A stretch of 64,000 bases of DNA from CAYSSG01 sp964433635 (lineage in GTDB: Bacteria > Atribacterota > Phoenicimicrobiia > Phoenicimicrobiales > Stramentimicrobiaceae): contig CAYSSG010000004.1 of the NCBI GenBank assembly GCA_964433635.1, forward strand, positions 1-64,000, written 5' to 3'. The notes beneath the pieces were generated by a model that worked only from the letters and a program-made list of their open reading frames with translations, searched no databases and had not been told where the DNA came from. A program made the position numbers and the translations under genes. Shown piece by piece: positions 17,351-26,135 of this stretch. The stretch's first letter is position 1. The number at the start of each line of letters is the position of its first letter.

Positions 17351-18370
17351 TTATCGCTGGGTACTACTGATCAATCCCTGTTTAAGTAAATGTATTTGTT
17401 CCAATACCTTGCCGGCACCTAAAGCAACACAGGATATGGGATTTTCAGCAACGTAGGCAGGTATTTTATTTATTTTAGTCAGTAATGTATCTAAATTTCT
17501 TAGTAAGGCTCCTCCGCCGGTAAGTACCATCCCCTTGTCAGCAATATCTGCTGATAATTCAGGGGGGGTTCTTTCCAGGACTAATCGAATACCGTCCAAT
17601 ATTGATTCTAATGATTTGGAGATAGCTTCTAATACTTCAGAAGAACCAACTTCAATTGTTTTTGGCAATCCGGAAATAAGATCTCTTCCTCTAATCTCTG
17701 CATACATTTCTTTTTCCAGTTCCATAGCTGTACCGATTTCAATTTTCAAATTTTCTGCGGTTTTTTCACCAATCATAAGATTATATTTATTTTTTATATA
17801 TTTAATAATATCTTCGTCCAGGTTATTGCCTGCTATACGCATGGACTCGCTTTCTACAATTCCCCCCAAAGAAATGACTGCGATATCAGTAGTTCCTCCG
17901 CCTACGTCTACAACCATATTACCATATGGTTCGCTGATATCTAAACCAGCTCCAATCGCTGCGGCAATCGATTCCTCTACCAGGTAGGCTTTTTTGGCTC
18001 CAGCCTGAATAGCAGCCTCCAGTGCCGCCCTTTTTTCAACTTCCGTACCTCCTGCCGGCACACAAATAACTACCTGGGGACGGAATAATTTTGAATTAGA
18101 AGAGACCTTTCTTATAAAATATGTTAACATTTTTTCTGTGACATCATAATCAGCAATTACTCCGGCTTTCATCGGTTCCAAGGCGATAATATTTCCTGGT
18201 GTTTTCCCTAACATTTCTTTAGCCTCTCTTCCAACAGCAAAAACTTTCCCGGTATCTTTATAAATGGATACTACGGAAGGTTCCTGAAGAACAATCCCTT
18301 TCCCTTTTTGAAAGATTAAAACACTTACAGTTCCCAAATCTATTCCTAAACTCTTATCCATTCCCAGCAT
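17351..18370 (-). CDS. Rod-shape actin MreB/Mbl
   Basis: MreB-family actins polymerise under the membrane and direct the elongation machinery. The 339-aa protein has the first phosphate motif SLGIDLGTVSVLI, the KGKGIVLQEPSVV segment, the second phosphate motif MVVDVGGGTTDIAVI and the adenosine motif MVLTGGGALLRNL. The murA-adjacent location resembles mbl in Bacillus. The frame opens with a GTG at 18397, but AGGAGG lies upstream of the ATG at 18370 (11-base spacing), and that codon gives the usual N-terminus. A promoter is seen at 18439-18466. No mreC or mreD is adjacent; mreD is near 39.5 kb. Confidence 0.95.
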   Translation of the reverse strand: MLGMDKSLGIDLGTVSVLIFQKGKGIVLQEPSVVSIYKDTGKVFAVGREAKEMLGKTPGNIIALEPMKAGVIADYDVTEKMLTYFIRKVSSNSKLFRPQVVICVPAGGTEVEKRAALEAAIQAGAKKAYLVEESIAAAIGAGLDISEPYGNMVVDVGGGTTDIAVISLGGIVESESMRIAGNNLDEDIIKYIKNKYNLMIGEKTAENLKIEIGTAMELEKEMYAEIRGRDLISGLPKTIEVGSSEVLEAISKSLESILDGIRLVLERTPPELSADIADKGMVLTGGGALLRNLDTLLTKINKIPAYVAENPISCVALGAGKVLEQIHLLKQGLISSTQR

Positions 18371-18438
18371 ATTTGAAGCTACCTCCTCATACATCACAAT
18401 TTCTAAGCTAATCTTACCTGTTATTTTATATAGTGTCT

Positions 18439-18466
18439 ATTTTATCATAATCTAACATATTGTTAA
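18439..18466 (-). promoter_or_regulatory. Promoter of the MreB/Mbl gene
   Basis: Minus-strand TTAACA (18461-18466) and TAAAAT (18439-18444) are 16 bases apart, and TGA precedes the -10 box as in extended -10 promoters. Each box has five of six consensus bases. Transcription would start near 18432, about 60 bases before the start codon and just after the murA stop. Confidence 0.6.
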
Positions 18467-18483
18467 GAATCACTATTCGCCCT

Positions 18484-19743
18484 CTATGCTCTTTTTATGG
18501 CTGCACCTAAACTTCTCAATTTTTCTTCAAACCTGACATAGCCTCTGTCAATATGATAAATTCTACTGATTTCAGTCGTTCCTTCAGCTACCAAACCAGC
18601 CAATACAAGAGCAGCCCCACCTCTTAGGTCAGAAGCCATAACCGGCGCTGCACTGAGTTTTTTCACACCCTTGATAATACTGTTTCTGCCTTCTACTTTA
18701 ATATCTGCTCCCATTCTTCTGAGATCTCCGGTATGGGCAAATCGATTCTCAAATACATTTTCGGTGATGATACTGGTACCATTAGCAATGGTCATCAAAG
18801 CCATGAATTGGGCTTGCATATCGGTAGGAAATCCAGGAAAAGGCATTGTTTTTATGTCAACTGATTTAAGTTGCTTTGTATTAGATATATGAATACTATC
18901 TTCGTTAGTTAAAACACTTAAACCAGCCTCTTCCAGTTTAACAATGCATGATTTTAAATAGTAAGGGTTGATCTCTCTAATCTCAATTTGGCCACCGGTA
19001 ATTGCAGCTGCAATCATATAGGTTCCAGCCTCTATTCTGTCAGGAATAATCCGATAATGGACACCTTTTAATTTTTTTACTCCCTGAATAGTGATAATAT
19101 CACTGCCTAGGCCATCGATGCGGCCGCCCATTTTGTTTATAAAATTTCCTAACTCACTCACTTCAGGATCTTTTGCGGCATTCTCTATCATTGTGGTACC
19201 CTCTGCTAACGATGCAGCCATCATTATATTTTCCGTTGCTCCCAGACTGGGAAAATCAATATATATATCATCACCTCTTAAAGTCTTTACCTCAGCCTTT
19301 ATGTATCCTTTTTCGGTAATAATTTCTGCTCCCAGGGCTCGAAAACCTTTCAGGTGAAAATCAACCGGTCTCGCTCCAATAGCGCATCCTCCAGGGAGTG
19401 ATATTTTTGCTTTTTTTAATCTTGCCAGCAGTGGTCCCATAACCAGAAACGAAGCTCTCATCGTTTTAACTAATTCATAGGGAGCCTCATAGTTATTAAA
19501 ATCATCTGGATCTATTAGAAGGGTACCTTCATCTTTCCAATCAACCCGAACTCCCAGCGTTTTAATCACCTCAACCATACTGTAAACATCTTTTAAACGA
19601 GGAACATTTTCCAGAATAGTCGTTTCACTGGAAAGCAAACAGGCTGCCATAATTGATAAAGCTGAATTTTTTGCTCCATCAATATGAACTGTTCCATTTA
19701 ATGGTTTTCCTCCAGTAATAAAAAATTTATCAGGATTTTGCAA
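18484..19743 (-). CDS. murA: UDP-N-acetylglucosamine 1-carboxyvinyltransferase
   Basis: MurA commits UDP-GlcNAc to peptidoglycan by adding enolpyruvate from PEP. The 419-aa protein has the catalytic lysine in DGAKNSAL (about K25) and the PEP-binding, fosfomycin-sensitive cysteine in GGCAIGARP (about C120). That cysteine predicts fosfomycin sensitivity by this route (family knowledge). The first frame codon is GTG at 19752, but it lies within the ribosome site TGAGGTG. The TTG at 19743, 6 bases after that site, is the better start. It lies 17 bases after mtnA... reading order is mtnA then murA then MreB on the minus strand. Confidence 0.96.
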   Translation of the reverse strand: MQNPDKFFITGGKPLNGTVHIDGAKNSALSIMAACLLSSETTILENVPRLKDVYSMVEVIKTLGVRVDWKDEGTLLIDPDDFNNYEAPYELVKTMRASFLVMGPLLARLKKAKISLPGGCAIGARPVDFHLKGFRALGAEIITEKGYIKAEVKTLRGDDIYIDFPSLGATENIMMAASLAEGTTMIENAAKDPEVSELGNFINKMGGRIDGLGSDIITIQGVKKLKGVHYRIIPDRIEAGTYMIAAAITGGQIEIREINPYYLKSCIVKLEEAGLSVLTNEDSIHISNTKQLKSVDIKTMPFPGFPTDMQAQFMALMTIANGTSIITENVFENRFAHTGDLRRMGADIKVEGRNSIIKGVKKLSAAPVMASDLRGGAALVLAGLVAEGTTEISRIYHIDRGYVRFEEKLRSLGAAIKRA

Positions 19744-19760
19744 TTTTTTCACCTCATTTT

Positions 19761-20801
19761 TTAAATTTTACAGTTTGTAATCCTTCTTAAGCTGGCTTCA
19801 TAGGGAGGGCGAGCAATACCCTTTTCCGTAATAATGGCTGTAATATTTTTAAACGGAGTTATATCAAAAGCAGGATTAAAAACCTCTATGTCCTCCGGTG
19901 CGACTCTTTGACCCATAATGGTCGTTACTTCAAAAGCACTTCTTTCTTCAATCGGAATATTTTTACCACTTTTGGCGGATAAATCTATTGTCGTAACGGG
20001 AGCAGCAATATAAAAAGGAATATGATGATATTTTGCTAAAACAGAAATGCTGTATGTTCCAATTTTATTGGCTACATCACCATTGGCGGCAATTCTATCT
20101 GCACCTACAATGACTTTATTTATTTTTTTCCGATACATCAAAAAACCTGCTGCAGAATCACAAATAAGAGTTACTGGAATATTCTCAGACTGTAATTCCC
20201 ATGCAGTTAATCTGGCACCTTGCAAGACAGGTCGTGTCTCGTCAGCAAAAACCTTAATCTTTTTTTTCTGCTTGAATACTGAGCGTATAACACCTAAAGC
20301 CGTTCCATAACATACCGTAGCCAGGGATCCGGCATTGCAGTGAGTGAGTATGCCATCCCCATCATCAAATAAATCAGCACCATTATTACCGATTCGATGG
20401 TTTATTTCAATATCTTCTTGTGCAATCTGATTAGCTTTTATTAATATCTTTTCACGCAATTGTTCAATTGGTTCTTTTGAATTCTCAATTATATGCCAGA
20501 TCTCTTTTAAAGCCCAGAATAGGTTTACTGCAGTGGGCCTGGTATGAGATAATTCTTCTTCTGCTTTTTTTAATTCTCTTATGAATTGAGATCTGCTGTC
20601 AGAAGCAATATTACGGGCAGCAAGTGCCATTCCGTACGCTGCTGCAGCACCTATTGCAGGCGCTCCTCTGACAGCCATCTGTCTGATTGCATCTGCCACT
20701 TCATGATGATTTTTGCAATATAAAAGATTAAAATGATGAGGAAGTTCTCTCTGATCAATCAGTTGTAACTGATTTTCTTTCCATTCAACAGTCTTTTTCA
20801 T
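19761..20801 (-). CDS. mtnA: S-methyl-5-thioribose-1-phosphate isomerase (MtnA)
   Basis: MtnA converts methylthioribose-1-phosphate to methylthioribulose-1-phosphate in salvage of methylthioadenosine. The 346-aa protein matches the eIF2B-like family with AVRGAPAIGAAAAYG, HCNAGSLATVCYGTALG (catalytic Cys region), FADETRPVLQGARLTAWEL and GADRIAANGDVANKIGTY (catalytic Asp). No mtnK, mtnB or mtnC is nearby. A purine nucleoside phosphorylase gene lies 0.5 kb upstream and could supply the phosphorolysis step if it accepts methylthioadenosine (inference). Confidence 0.95.
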   Translation of the reverse strand: MKKTVEWKENQLQLIDQRELPHHFNLLYCKNHHEVADAIRQMAVRGAPAIGAAAAYGMALAARNIASDSRSQFIRELKKAEEELSHTRPTAVNLFWALKEIWHIIENSKEPIEQLREKILIKANQIAQEDIEINHRIGNNGADLFDDGDGILTHCNAGSLATVCYGTALGVIRSVFKQKKKIKVFADETRPVLQGARLTAWELQSENIPVTLICDSAAGFLMYRKKINKVIVGADRIAANGDVANKIGTYSISVLAKYHHIPFYIAAPVTTIDLSAKSGKNIPIEERSAFEVTTIMGQRVAPEDIEVFNPAFDITPFKNITAIITEKGIARPPYEASLRRITNCKI

Positions 20802-20829
20802 ATTATAATCAGATATTCCTTGATGAATA

Positions 20830-21330
20830 TCACTCCAAACTAAAAATTGATATCATGGATATCATTTTTGAATAAGAGAAGAGATTAATCATTCCTAAAT
20901 TTGCTAATATAACAACCAACCCGGCAACCAAAACACCGGCAAATATCATAGGAAATGCATATCCAAAACGGATGCCAAATAAAAAAGCTGCCACCGAGCC
21001 GGTCCATGCACCCGTTCCCGGTAAGGGGATAGCCACAAAAAAGAATAAAAAAATTGCTCCATATTTTTCATATCGACTTTCATATCTTCTGGTTCTATCA
21101 AACAACCAGGAAAAAAATATGTCAAAAGGTTTCCATCTTCTTAAAAAAGAAGAAAATGGCTTTAAATATTTCAGCAAAAATATTGCTGGAATGATATTTC
21201 CCAGGACAGCAGCAAAATAACTTGGAATGATCGGCAGATGATAATAACTGATAGCCATCGGTAAAGACGCTCTTAATTCAGTTACCGGTAACATTGATAA
21301 AAATAATACTTTAATAAGATCATTTATCAA
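20830..21330 (-). CDS. COG2426 small membrane protein (Sm_multidrug_ex family)
   Basis: This 166-aa integral membrane protein belongs to the family named small multi-drug export protein (PF06695). The name rests on weak evidence; the true function is unknown. The N-terminus LPVTELRASLPMAI, the central AIPLPGTGAWTGSVAAFLFG motif and four to five hydrophobic segments are diagnostic. It overlaps the end of pnp by 11 bases and is followed by mtnA 28 bases later, so it is probably in the same transcript. Confidence 0.88.
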   Translation of the reverse strand: MINDLIKVLFLSMLPVTELRASLPMAISYYHLPIIPSYFAAVLGNIIPAIFLLKYLKPFSSFLRRWKPFDIFFSWLFDRTRRYESRYEKYGAIFLFFFVAIPLPGTGAWTGSVAAFLFGIRFGYAFPMIFAGVLVAGLVVILANLGMINLFSYSKMISMISIFSLE

Positions 21331-22147
21331 TATGATGAATCACCTTTTTAACAATCTTAGTCATCATTGGTTCTGATTGAGCTGCTGCTTTTAAGATTTC
21401 GTTAAAATGCACCTTTTCAACAATACCATCAATTGCCAAATCTGTAATACACGATATACCTAATACACGCATTCCCATATGATTGGCAACAATGACTTCA
21501 GGAATAGTAGACATTCCTACAGCGTCAGCGCCGATGTTGATTAGAAATCGATATTCAGCAGGTGTTTCCAGCATAGGTCCGGGCAACCCGGCATAAACTC
21601 CCTTATGAAGGTGTATACCTTCCCTCAAAGCCATCGTTTCAGCCAACTTAATCAATTCTGGATCATATGCCTGTGACATATCTGGAAAACGAGGTCCTAA
21701 TTTATCTTCATTTGGTCCAATCAAGGGATTGACTCCCATTAAATTAATATGATCTACAATCAACATCAGATCACCTCTATGAAAAAAGCGATTCATACCA
21801 CCTGCTGCATTGGAAATAATAATAATAGGGATACCCATTTCTTTTAATACCCGGATGGGAAAAGTAATTTCCTCCATACTGTATCCTTCATAAAAATGGA
21901 ATCTTCCCTGCATTGCAGCAACACCTTTCCCTTCTAATCGGCCTATCACAAGATTACCCATGTGACCATGTACCGTGGAAACAGGAAAATGCTTAATTTT
22001 ATGATAGGGAATAATAACACTCTCTTGAATATCTTCTGCTAAGCCTCCCAGACCAGTTCCCAGAATGATCGCAATATCAGGCTTTTCTTTATAGTATTTA
22101 TGGATAGATTCTATACTCTCTTCTATTCTTTTTAACATCCCTCTCAT
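21320..22147 (-). CDS. Purine nucleoside phosphorylase (trimeric type)
   Basis: This 275-aa enzyme splits purine nucleosides with phosphate. It has ILGTGLGGLAEDI near the N-terminus, the phosphate-site VHGHMGNLVIG region, the GRFHFYEGY motif, ISNAAGGMN, and the base/ribose site AEYRFL...ADAVGMSTIPE. The frame opens at 22159, but GGAGGG lies 4-5 bases before the ATG at 22147. At the base-specificity position (the Asn of mammalian PNP) the sequence reads CITD, so Asp replaces Asn. This is shared with methylthioadenosine phosphorylases and with some bacterial PNPs. With mtnA downstream, methylthioadenosine is a possible substrate. Specificity is uncertain, so no symbol is given. Confidence 0.92.
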   Translation of the reverse strand: MRGMLKRIEESIESIHKYYKEKPDIAIILGTGLGGLAEDIQESVIIPYHKIKHFPVSTVHGHMGNLVIGRLEGKGVAAMQGRFHFYEGYSMEEITFPIRVLKEMGIPIIIISNAAGGMNRFFHRGDLMLIVDHINLMGVNPLIGPNEDKLGPRFPDMSQAYDPELIKLAETMALREGIHLHKGVYAGLPGPMLETPAEYRFLINIGADAVGMSTIPEVIVANHMGMRVLGISCITDLAIDGIVEKVHFNEILKAAAQSEPMMTKIVKKVIHHIDK

Positions 22148-22368
22148 TAAACCCTCCATTTATGATGAAATCGTATTGTTTATTAAGTGCATGTTTCGAG
22201 TTAAATAATAATTCCATTTTTAACATGTATTCTATCAGGTTGACAAGGTATAGTTCTGCTGATTTTACAATATATTTTAAATTCCTGCATCCTCTTCCTA
22301 TTTTAACCTGAGTCCATCTCTTATAATTCAATACACAATACGAATAGCTCAATATCAATTTATACTCT

Positions 22369-23277
22369 TTATACTCTCGGAAAAGCACGAAAATATTCCT
22401 CTTTGACCCATTTTCTACTAACATGAGTATAGATCTGTGTTGTGGAAATATCTGAATGGCCCAGCATCTCCTGGACAGTTCTTAGATCAGCTCCATTTTC
22501 AATCAGGTGGGTTGCCAATGTATGTCTTAAAGTATGGGGTGTAACATTTTTCTTAATTCCTGATTTAAGAGCATAATTTTTTATTAAATAAAAAACTCCC
22601 TGTCGAGAAATAGGATCGCCGTGATTATTTAAAAATAATATATTTGTATCCCTTTTTTTTACAAGCATTGGTCTTGTATAGTGTAAATATTCATGTAAAG
22701 CGCGATTCGCTCTGTCACTGAATGGGATCCATCTCTCTTTATTTCCTTTGCCTTTACATTTGAGTAATTGATGATCCAAGTTGATATCATTTCTCTTTAA
22801 ACTGATTAGTTCAGTAACTCTCATTCCGGTGGCATATAAAAGTTCGATCATTGTCTGGTCTCTATTCCCTAATATGCCTTTGAAATTATCTTTAGCCAAC
22901 AGTCTATCCAATTCCTTTAAATTAAGAATCTGAGGAAGTTTTTTACTTAATCTGGGAAATTCTATAAAACGAGTTAAGTCTTTACTGACAAATCTTTCAG
23001 TTAAAAGAAAACGGTTGAACATTTTAAGTGCTACCAGATTACGGAAAATGGAATTAACTCCTAAATGAAGATTTGATAAATAATGATAATATTCAGTCAG
23101 TATTTCCTGATTTACCTGCTGAAAGGTTGTATGTTTTTTGTAAATAATAAATTCTTGATATTTCAATAAATCGTAACGGTATGAAATAACAGTATTAGAA
23201 GCTAGTCCCCTTTCCAGGGAAAGATAGTCTAAAAAAATATCAATTAATTCCTTTGATTTCTTCGTCTTCTCATTCAT
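22369..23277 (-). CDS. Tyrosine recombinase XerC/XerD
   Basis: Xer recombinases resolve chromosome dimers at dif during division. The 302-aa protein has the N-terminal SAM-like DNA-binding domain (about 5-90) and the catalytic domain with Arg in ATGMRVTEL, Lys in GKGNKER, HTLRHTLATHL (H-x-x-R), LGHSDISTTQIYTHV with the second His, and the nucleophile Tyr. The length and the single chromosomal, non-integron context fit XerC/D rather than a phage integrase. No dif-like site was recognised nearby. The gap to pnp (about 220 bases) holds nothing convincing. Confidence 0.92.
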   Translation of the reverse strand: MNEKTKKSKELIDIFLDYLSLERGLASNTVISYRYDLLKYQEFIIYKKHTTFQQVNQEILTEYYHYLSNLHLGVNSIFRNLVALKMFNRFLLTERFVSKDLTRFIEFPRLSKKLPQILNLKELDRLLAKDNFKGILGNRDQTMIELLYATGMRVTELISLKRNDINLDHQLLKCKGKGNKERWIPFSDRANRALHEYLHYTRPMLVKKRDTNILFLNNHGDPISRQGVFYLIKNYALKSGIKKNVTPHTLRHTLATHLIENGADLRTVQEMLGHSDISTTQIYTHVSRKWVKEEYFRAFPRV

Positions 23278-23416
23278 ACATTCTTAGGTAAAATTGTATT
23301 TTATCTTTTCGATCCAGAAAATTAATGCTTTCATGACTACATTTCTTCATTCAGATATTTTATTTTGATATATTTATACTCTAATTGGTTTTATTTATTT
23401 AAAATTAAAGATGACG

Positions 23417-24898
23417 CTAAAAAGTCAATTCAGTGTCAGGATGAACAATTTGAATCCACACATTTCCCGGCTGTATAGCGAGACGATTGCCTTCCTTGTC
23501 ATAAAAAAAAGTTCTTGATGCCAGGCTTCCTTTCCGCCAGATAATTTCTTCTGAATATCCATTAAAAATGATCAATCCACTGCCTTCTCCAATTAAATCC
23601 AGGGACAATCGACCTTCACTATCCAGAACTTTTCGATCGCTATTTTGAATGATGAGGTTTTTTGCTTCCAATTGTCTCCGGGTCACTGCATCAATATGTG
23701 GTTCGCCATTAATAAAACGATTATATTTCTGAGTTTCTTCATTATATTGATAGCTTACCGTATAATTATCATGATATCTGATATCAATATTTTTAATCTC
23801 GTCGCCGTTCAGGGTTTCTTCTGAATCTGTTTCAAATTGAAAATAATCTCTGTTGACCATTTCAACATAGCCTAATTTTTTTGCCTCATCTCTGAGTCCT
23901 TCAGTTGATGTATAGAGGTTATGGGGTGCTGCACGATTTTGAGTTCTCCAGAATGGCTGGAAATGAATTAACTCATTTATGTCGTCAATTCTTTCTTCTC
24001 TGATGAATATTGCTGCATCGGGACTTTCACCGGCATGCACATAAATAGCGCTATGTTCCAATGCTTTGGTAATGAAATAAGGCCTGGCACTGCGAACGGG
24101 CCCTACATTATTCGAAGATTGGGTAGAGTAAACAGCTAGAAAACGGGTAATACCACCTTCTGCCAACATCTCATAGACAATATTTGCTTTATCCAGACCA
24201 CTTTGTGGGCGGGCATCACTTGCATTGTCAATCATCACAGCTAAAGGCCTGTTCCCAAAAGGAGATTCTTTTTCCATTGCCTCAGGTAATACGCTTATCT
24301 TCCCTGGAGTTACGACATCCCCATAAGTTGATTCAATCCTTTCTCTCTCCTCCTGGCCTAACCTGGCTTCTATTTCAAATTGTCCCAGTTCCAGCATCTC
24401 TCCTTCAACATCTCTTCTGCTGCTGATGGTAGGCGTTAATGAACCAGATGCTACCTGTACATCAGTTCTGGCAGAAACCTCTTCTTGAATTGAAGCTAAT
24501 TCTTCTGTAGCAGGTACTTCTATTTCAGGCATTTTAACCTCTATTCTAGAGCTGCTTTCCATTGCAACCTCTTCTCTTTCTACCAATGGTTGTGTTTCAA
24601 TTTCCTGAATTTTAGCTGGCTCAGGTAAAGCAGGTTCCACTCTAGGCTTTACATCCAATTCTGCTACAGGTTCTTCTCTGATTATTTCTGGTCTTATCGT
24701 AGCTGGTTTTTCTTTAGCTGGCAATTCTACCAATGTTACCATAACAAGTTCTTCTTCCGGCAATTCCAGGATACTGAATGAAACGAGATTATTGAAAACA
24801 AAGATAAATAATATATTAATTAATATTGAAATTAAGAATGAACGTCCCAAAAAACTCTTGGAGCGAATTCTTCTTCTATTTGCCCTGTATCCGACCAT
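23417..24898 (-). CDS. TonB-like membrane arm fused to a DUF3048 (YerB-type) domain
   Basis: This 493-aa protein has a basic cytoplasmic N-terminus, one membrane helix (about 20-36) and a long Pro/Glu-rich periplasmic linker (about 43-208), as in TonB and TolA. The helix contains S24-x3-N28, the spacing of E. coli TonB S16-x3-H20 with Asn for His. In place of a TonB C-terminal domain it carries DUF3048 (about 215-330: RPLAVMIDN, ARPQSGLDKA, GPVRSARPYF) and the DUF3048 C-terminal domain (about 375-490). DUF3048 is known from the YerB lipoprotein, function unknown. It follows exbB and exbD directly (65-base gap), which supports energy coupling to them (inference). AAGGTGAGAG precedes the ATG. 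Confidence 0.85.
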   Translation of the reverse strand: MVGYRANRRRIRSKSFLGRSFLISILINILFIFVFNNLVSFSILELPEEELVMVTLVELPAKEKPATIRPEIIREEPVAELDVKPRVEPALPEPAKIQEIETQPLVEREEVAMESSSRIEVKMPEIEVPATEELASIQEEVSARTDVQVASGSLTPTISSRRDVEGEMLELGQFEIEARLGQEERERIESTYGDVVTPGKISVLPEAMEKESPFGNRPLAVMIDNASDARPQSGLDKANIVYEMLAEGGITRFLAVYSTQSSNNVGPVRSARPYFITKALEHSAIYVHAGESPDAAIFIREERIDDINELIHFQPFWRTQNRAAPHNLYTSTEGLRDEAKKLGYVEMVNRDYFQFETDSEETLNGDEIKNIDIRYHDNYTVSYQYNEETQKYNRFINGEPHIDAVTRRQLEAKNLIIQNSDRKVLDSEGRLSLDLIGEGSGLIIFNGYSEEIIWRKGSLASRTFFYDKEGNRLAIQPGNVWIQIVHPDTELTF

Positions 24899-24963
24899 TT
24901 TTATCTCTCACCTTATTCCTTTGAATTCATCCATTTTTACATGAATTTAAAATGATGATACAT

Positions 24964-25383
24964 TTATTGATTTGCCTCAGTTGGCCTGGTTGCAATGGCG
25001 ATTCTACTCGCTCCGCCTTTTTTGATTAAATCCATCACACGAACAACTTTACCATGAGAAATATTCTGATCTGCCTCTAAAACAACTAAGGAATCAACAT
25101 TTTCACCAATCTGTTCCCTGATACTATCTGAGAGACTGTTTGGATCAATCAGGCGATTGTTTAAGTAAAGAACATTATTCTCAGTAATGGTCACTGAAAT
25201 ATTTTGTCTTTCATTTACTTCCGCAAAATCACCACTGGGTAAGTCTACTTTCACTCCACTTTCTACATTGATAAACGTTGTGGTTAACATGAAAAAGATA
25301 AGCAGTAAAAAGACAACATCGATCAGAGGAGTCAAATCAAATTTAAGAGTCTTACTATTAGGATTGGGATGATAGAATTTCAT
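24964..25383 (-). CDS. exbD: ExbD/TolR-family proton-channel subunit
   Basis: ExbD/TolR partners with ExbB/TolQ to use the proton motive force for driving TonB or TolA. The 139-aa protein has a short cytoplasmic tail and one membrane helix, FDLTPLIDVVFLLLIFFML. D22 corresponds to the essential Asp of ExbD (D25) and TolR (D23). The periplasmic domain follows (about 45-135), ending GASRIAIATRP. Its start lies 26 bases inside exbB, with the ribosome site GAGGAAGGTG within exbB. Whether it is ExbD-like or TolR-like cannot be settled by eye; the TonB-like downstream gene favours ExbD. Confidence 0.93.
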   Translation of the reverse strand: MKFYHPNPNSKTLKFDLTPLIDVVFLLLIFFMLTTTFINVESGVKVDLPSGDFAEVNERQNISVTITENNVLYLNNRLIDPNSLSDSIREQIGENVDSLVVLEADQNISHGKVVRVMDLIKKGGASRIAIATRPTEANQ

Positions 25384-26014
25384 CTATTTTCACACCTTCC
25401 TCATAATTATCCTGTTTTACAGATAAGAGCTCTAAAATCTCCACGCTGGTTGCTTCCATTTCCCTAATTTGTCTGTCTACCCTATGAGCAAGATAATTAT
25501 ATGCAACGATGGTCGGAATAGCCACTGAAAGCCCAAATGCAGTTGTTAAGAGGGCTTGGGATATCGCTTCAGCTAAGGCCTCCGGATTGCCAACACCCAT
25601 TGTAGATATTACCTGAAAACCCTTGATCATCCCGAATACTGTTCCTAATAAGCCCAGTAAGGGAGCGATATTGCCAACAGTTGCCAGTATAGGTAAATTC
25701 CTTTCTAATATTACTACCTCTTGATTAGCGGTATCCTCTATGGCTTCCTTTATTTCTTCCCTTGAACTGCCATATTTAAGCAAGGCAGCTAAAATGATTT
25801 GAGATATTGGGGAGAAATTTTTACGACAGGCAGTGATTGCAAAATTAATATTTCCTTTTCTTATTAAATCGCTTATTCGATTGCCGAATTTTCTTGTGGA
25901 AGTTTTAATGCTTTTTAAATAAAACATTCTCTCAAAAAAAATAGCAATTGCTAATAATGAACAGAAAAAGATGGGATACATCAAAAAACCACCTTTGTTA
26001 AATAAATCTAACAT
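25358..26014 (-). CDS. exbB: ExbB/TolQ/MotA-family proton-channel protein
   Basis: This 218-aa inner-membrane protein has the ExbB/TolQ topology: a first membrane helix at about 7-27 (GGFLMYPIFFCSLLAIAIFF), a cytoplasmic helical stretch, and two C-terminal helices. The conserved motifs are VGNIAPLLGLLGTVFGMI and LLTTAFGLSVAIPTIVAYN, which contain the channel-lining Thr positions. It forms the pentameric part of the motor around an ExbD dimer. GAGGAGG precedes the start at an 11-base distance. The giant TPR gene lies 121 bases upstream and exbD overlaps its end, so the four genes appear to form one unit. Confidence 0.95.
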   Translation of the reverse strand: MLDLFNKGGFLMYPIFFCSLLAIAIFFERMFYLKSIKTSTRKFGNRISDLIRKGNINFAITACRKNFSPISQIILAALLKYGSSREEIKEAIEDTANQEVVILERNLPILATVGNIAPLLGLLGTVFGMIKGFQVISTMGVGNPEALAEAISQALLTTAFGLSVAIPTIVAYNYLAHRVDRQIREMEATSVEILELLSVKQDNYEEGVKIDEILSSQS

Positions 26015-26135
26015 GAAACAGTTGCCTCCTCTAAATCATTTGAAATCTCATTATTCTCATTTAAAAAAATAATGCCACACACTCAAATTATGCTTTACGT
26101 TACATGCTATTTACTGAATTATGAATATCGTTATT

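Noticed and set aside
17351..18397. GTG at 18397 as the MreB start
   Set aside because: It lacks a ribosome site, and the N-terminus it gives is not shared with MreB/Mbl. AGGAGG upstream of the ATG at 18370 fits better.
22098..22424. 108-codon minus-strand frame between pnp and the Xer gene
   Set aside because: It overlaps both neighbours out of frame, has no ribosome site, and its protein shows no domain or normal composition.
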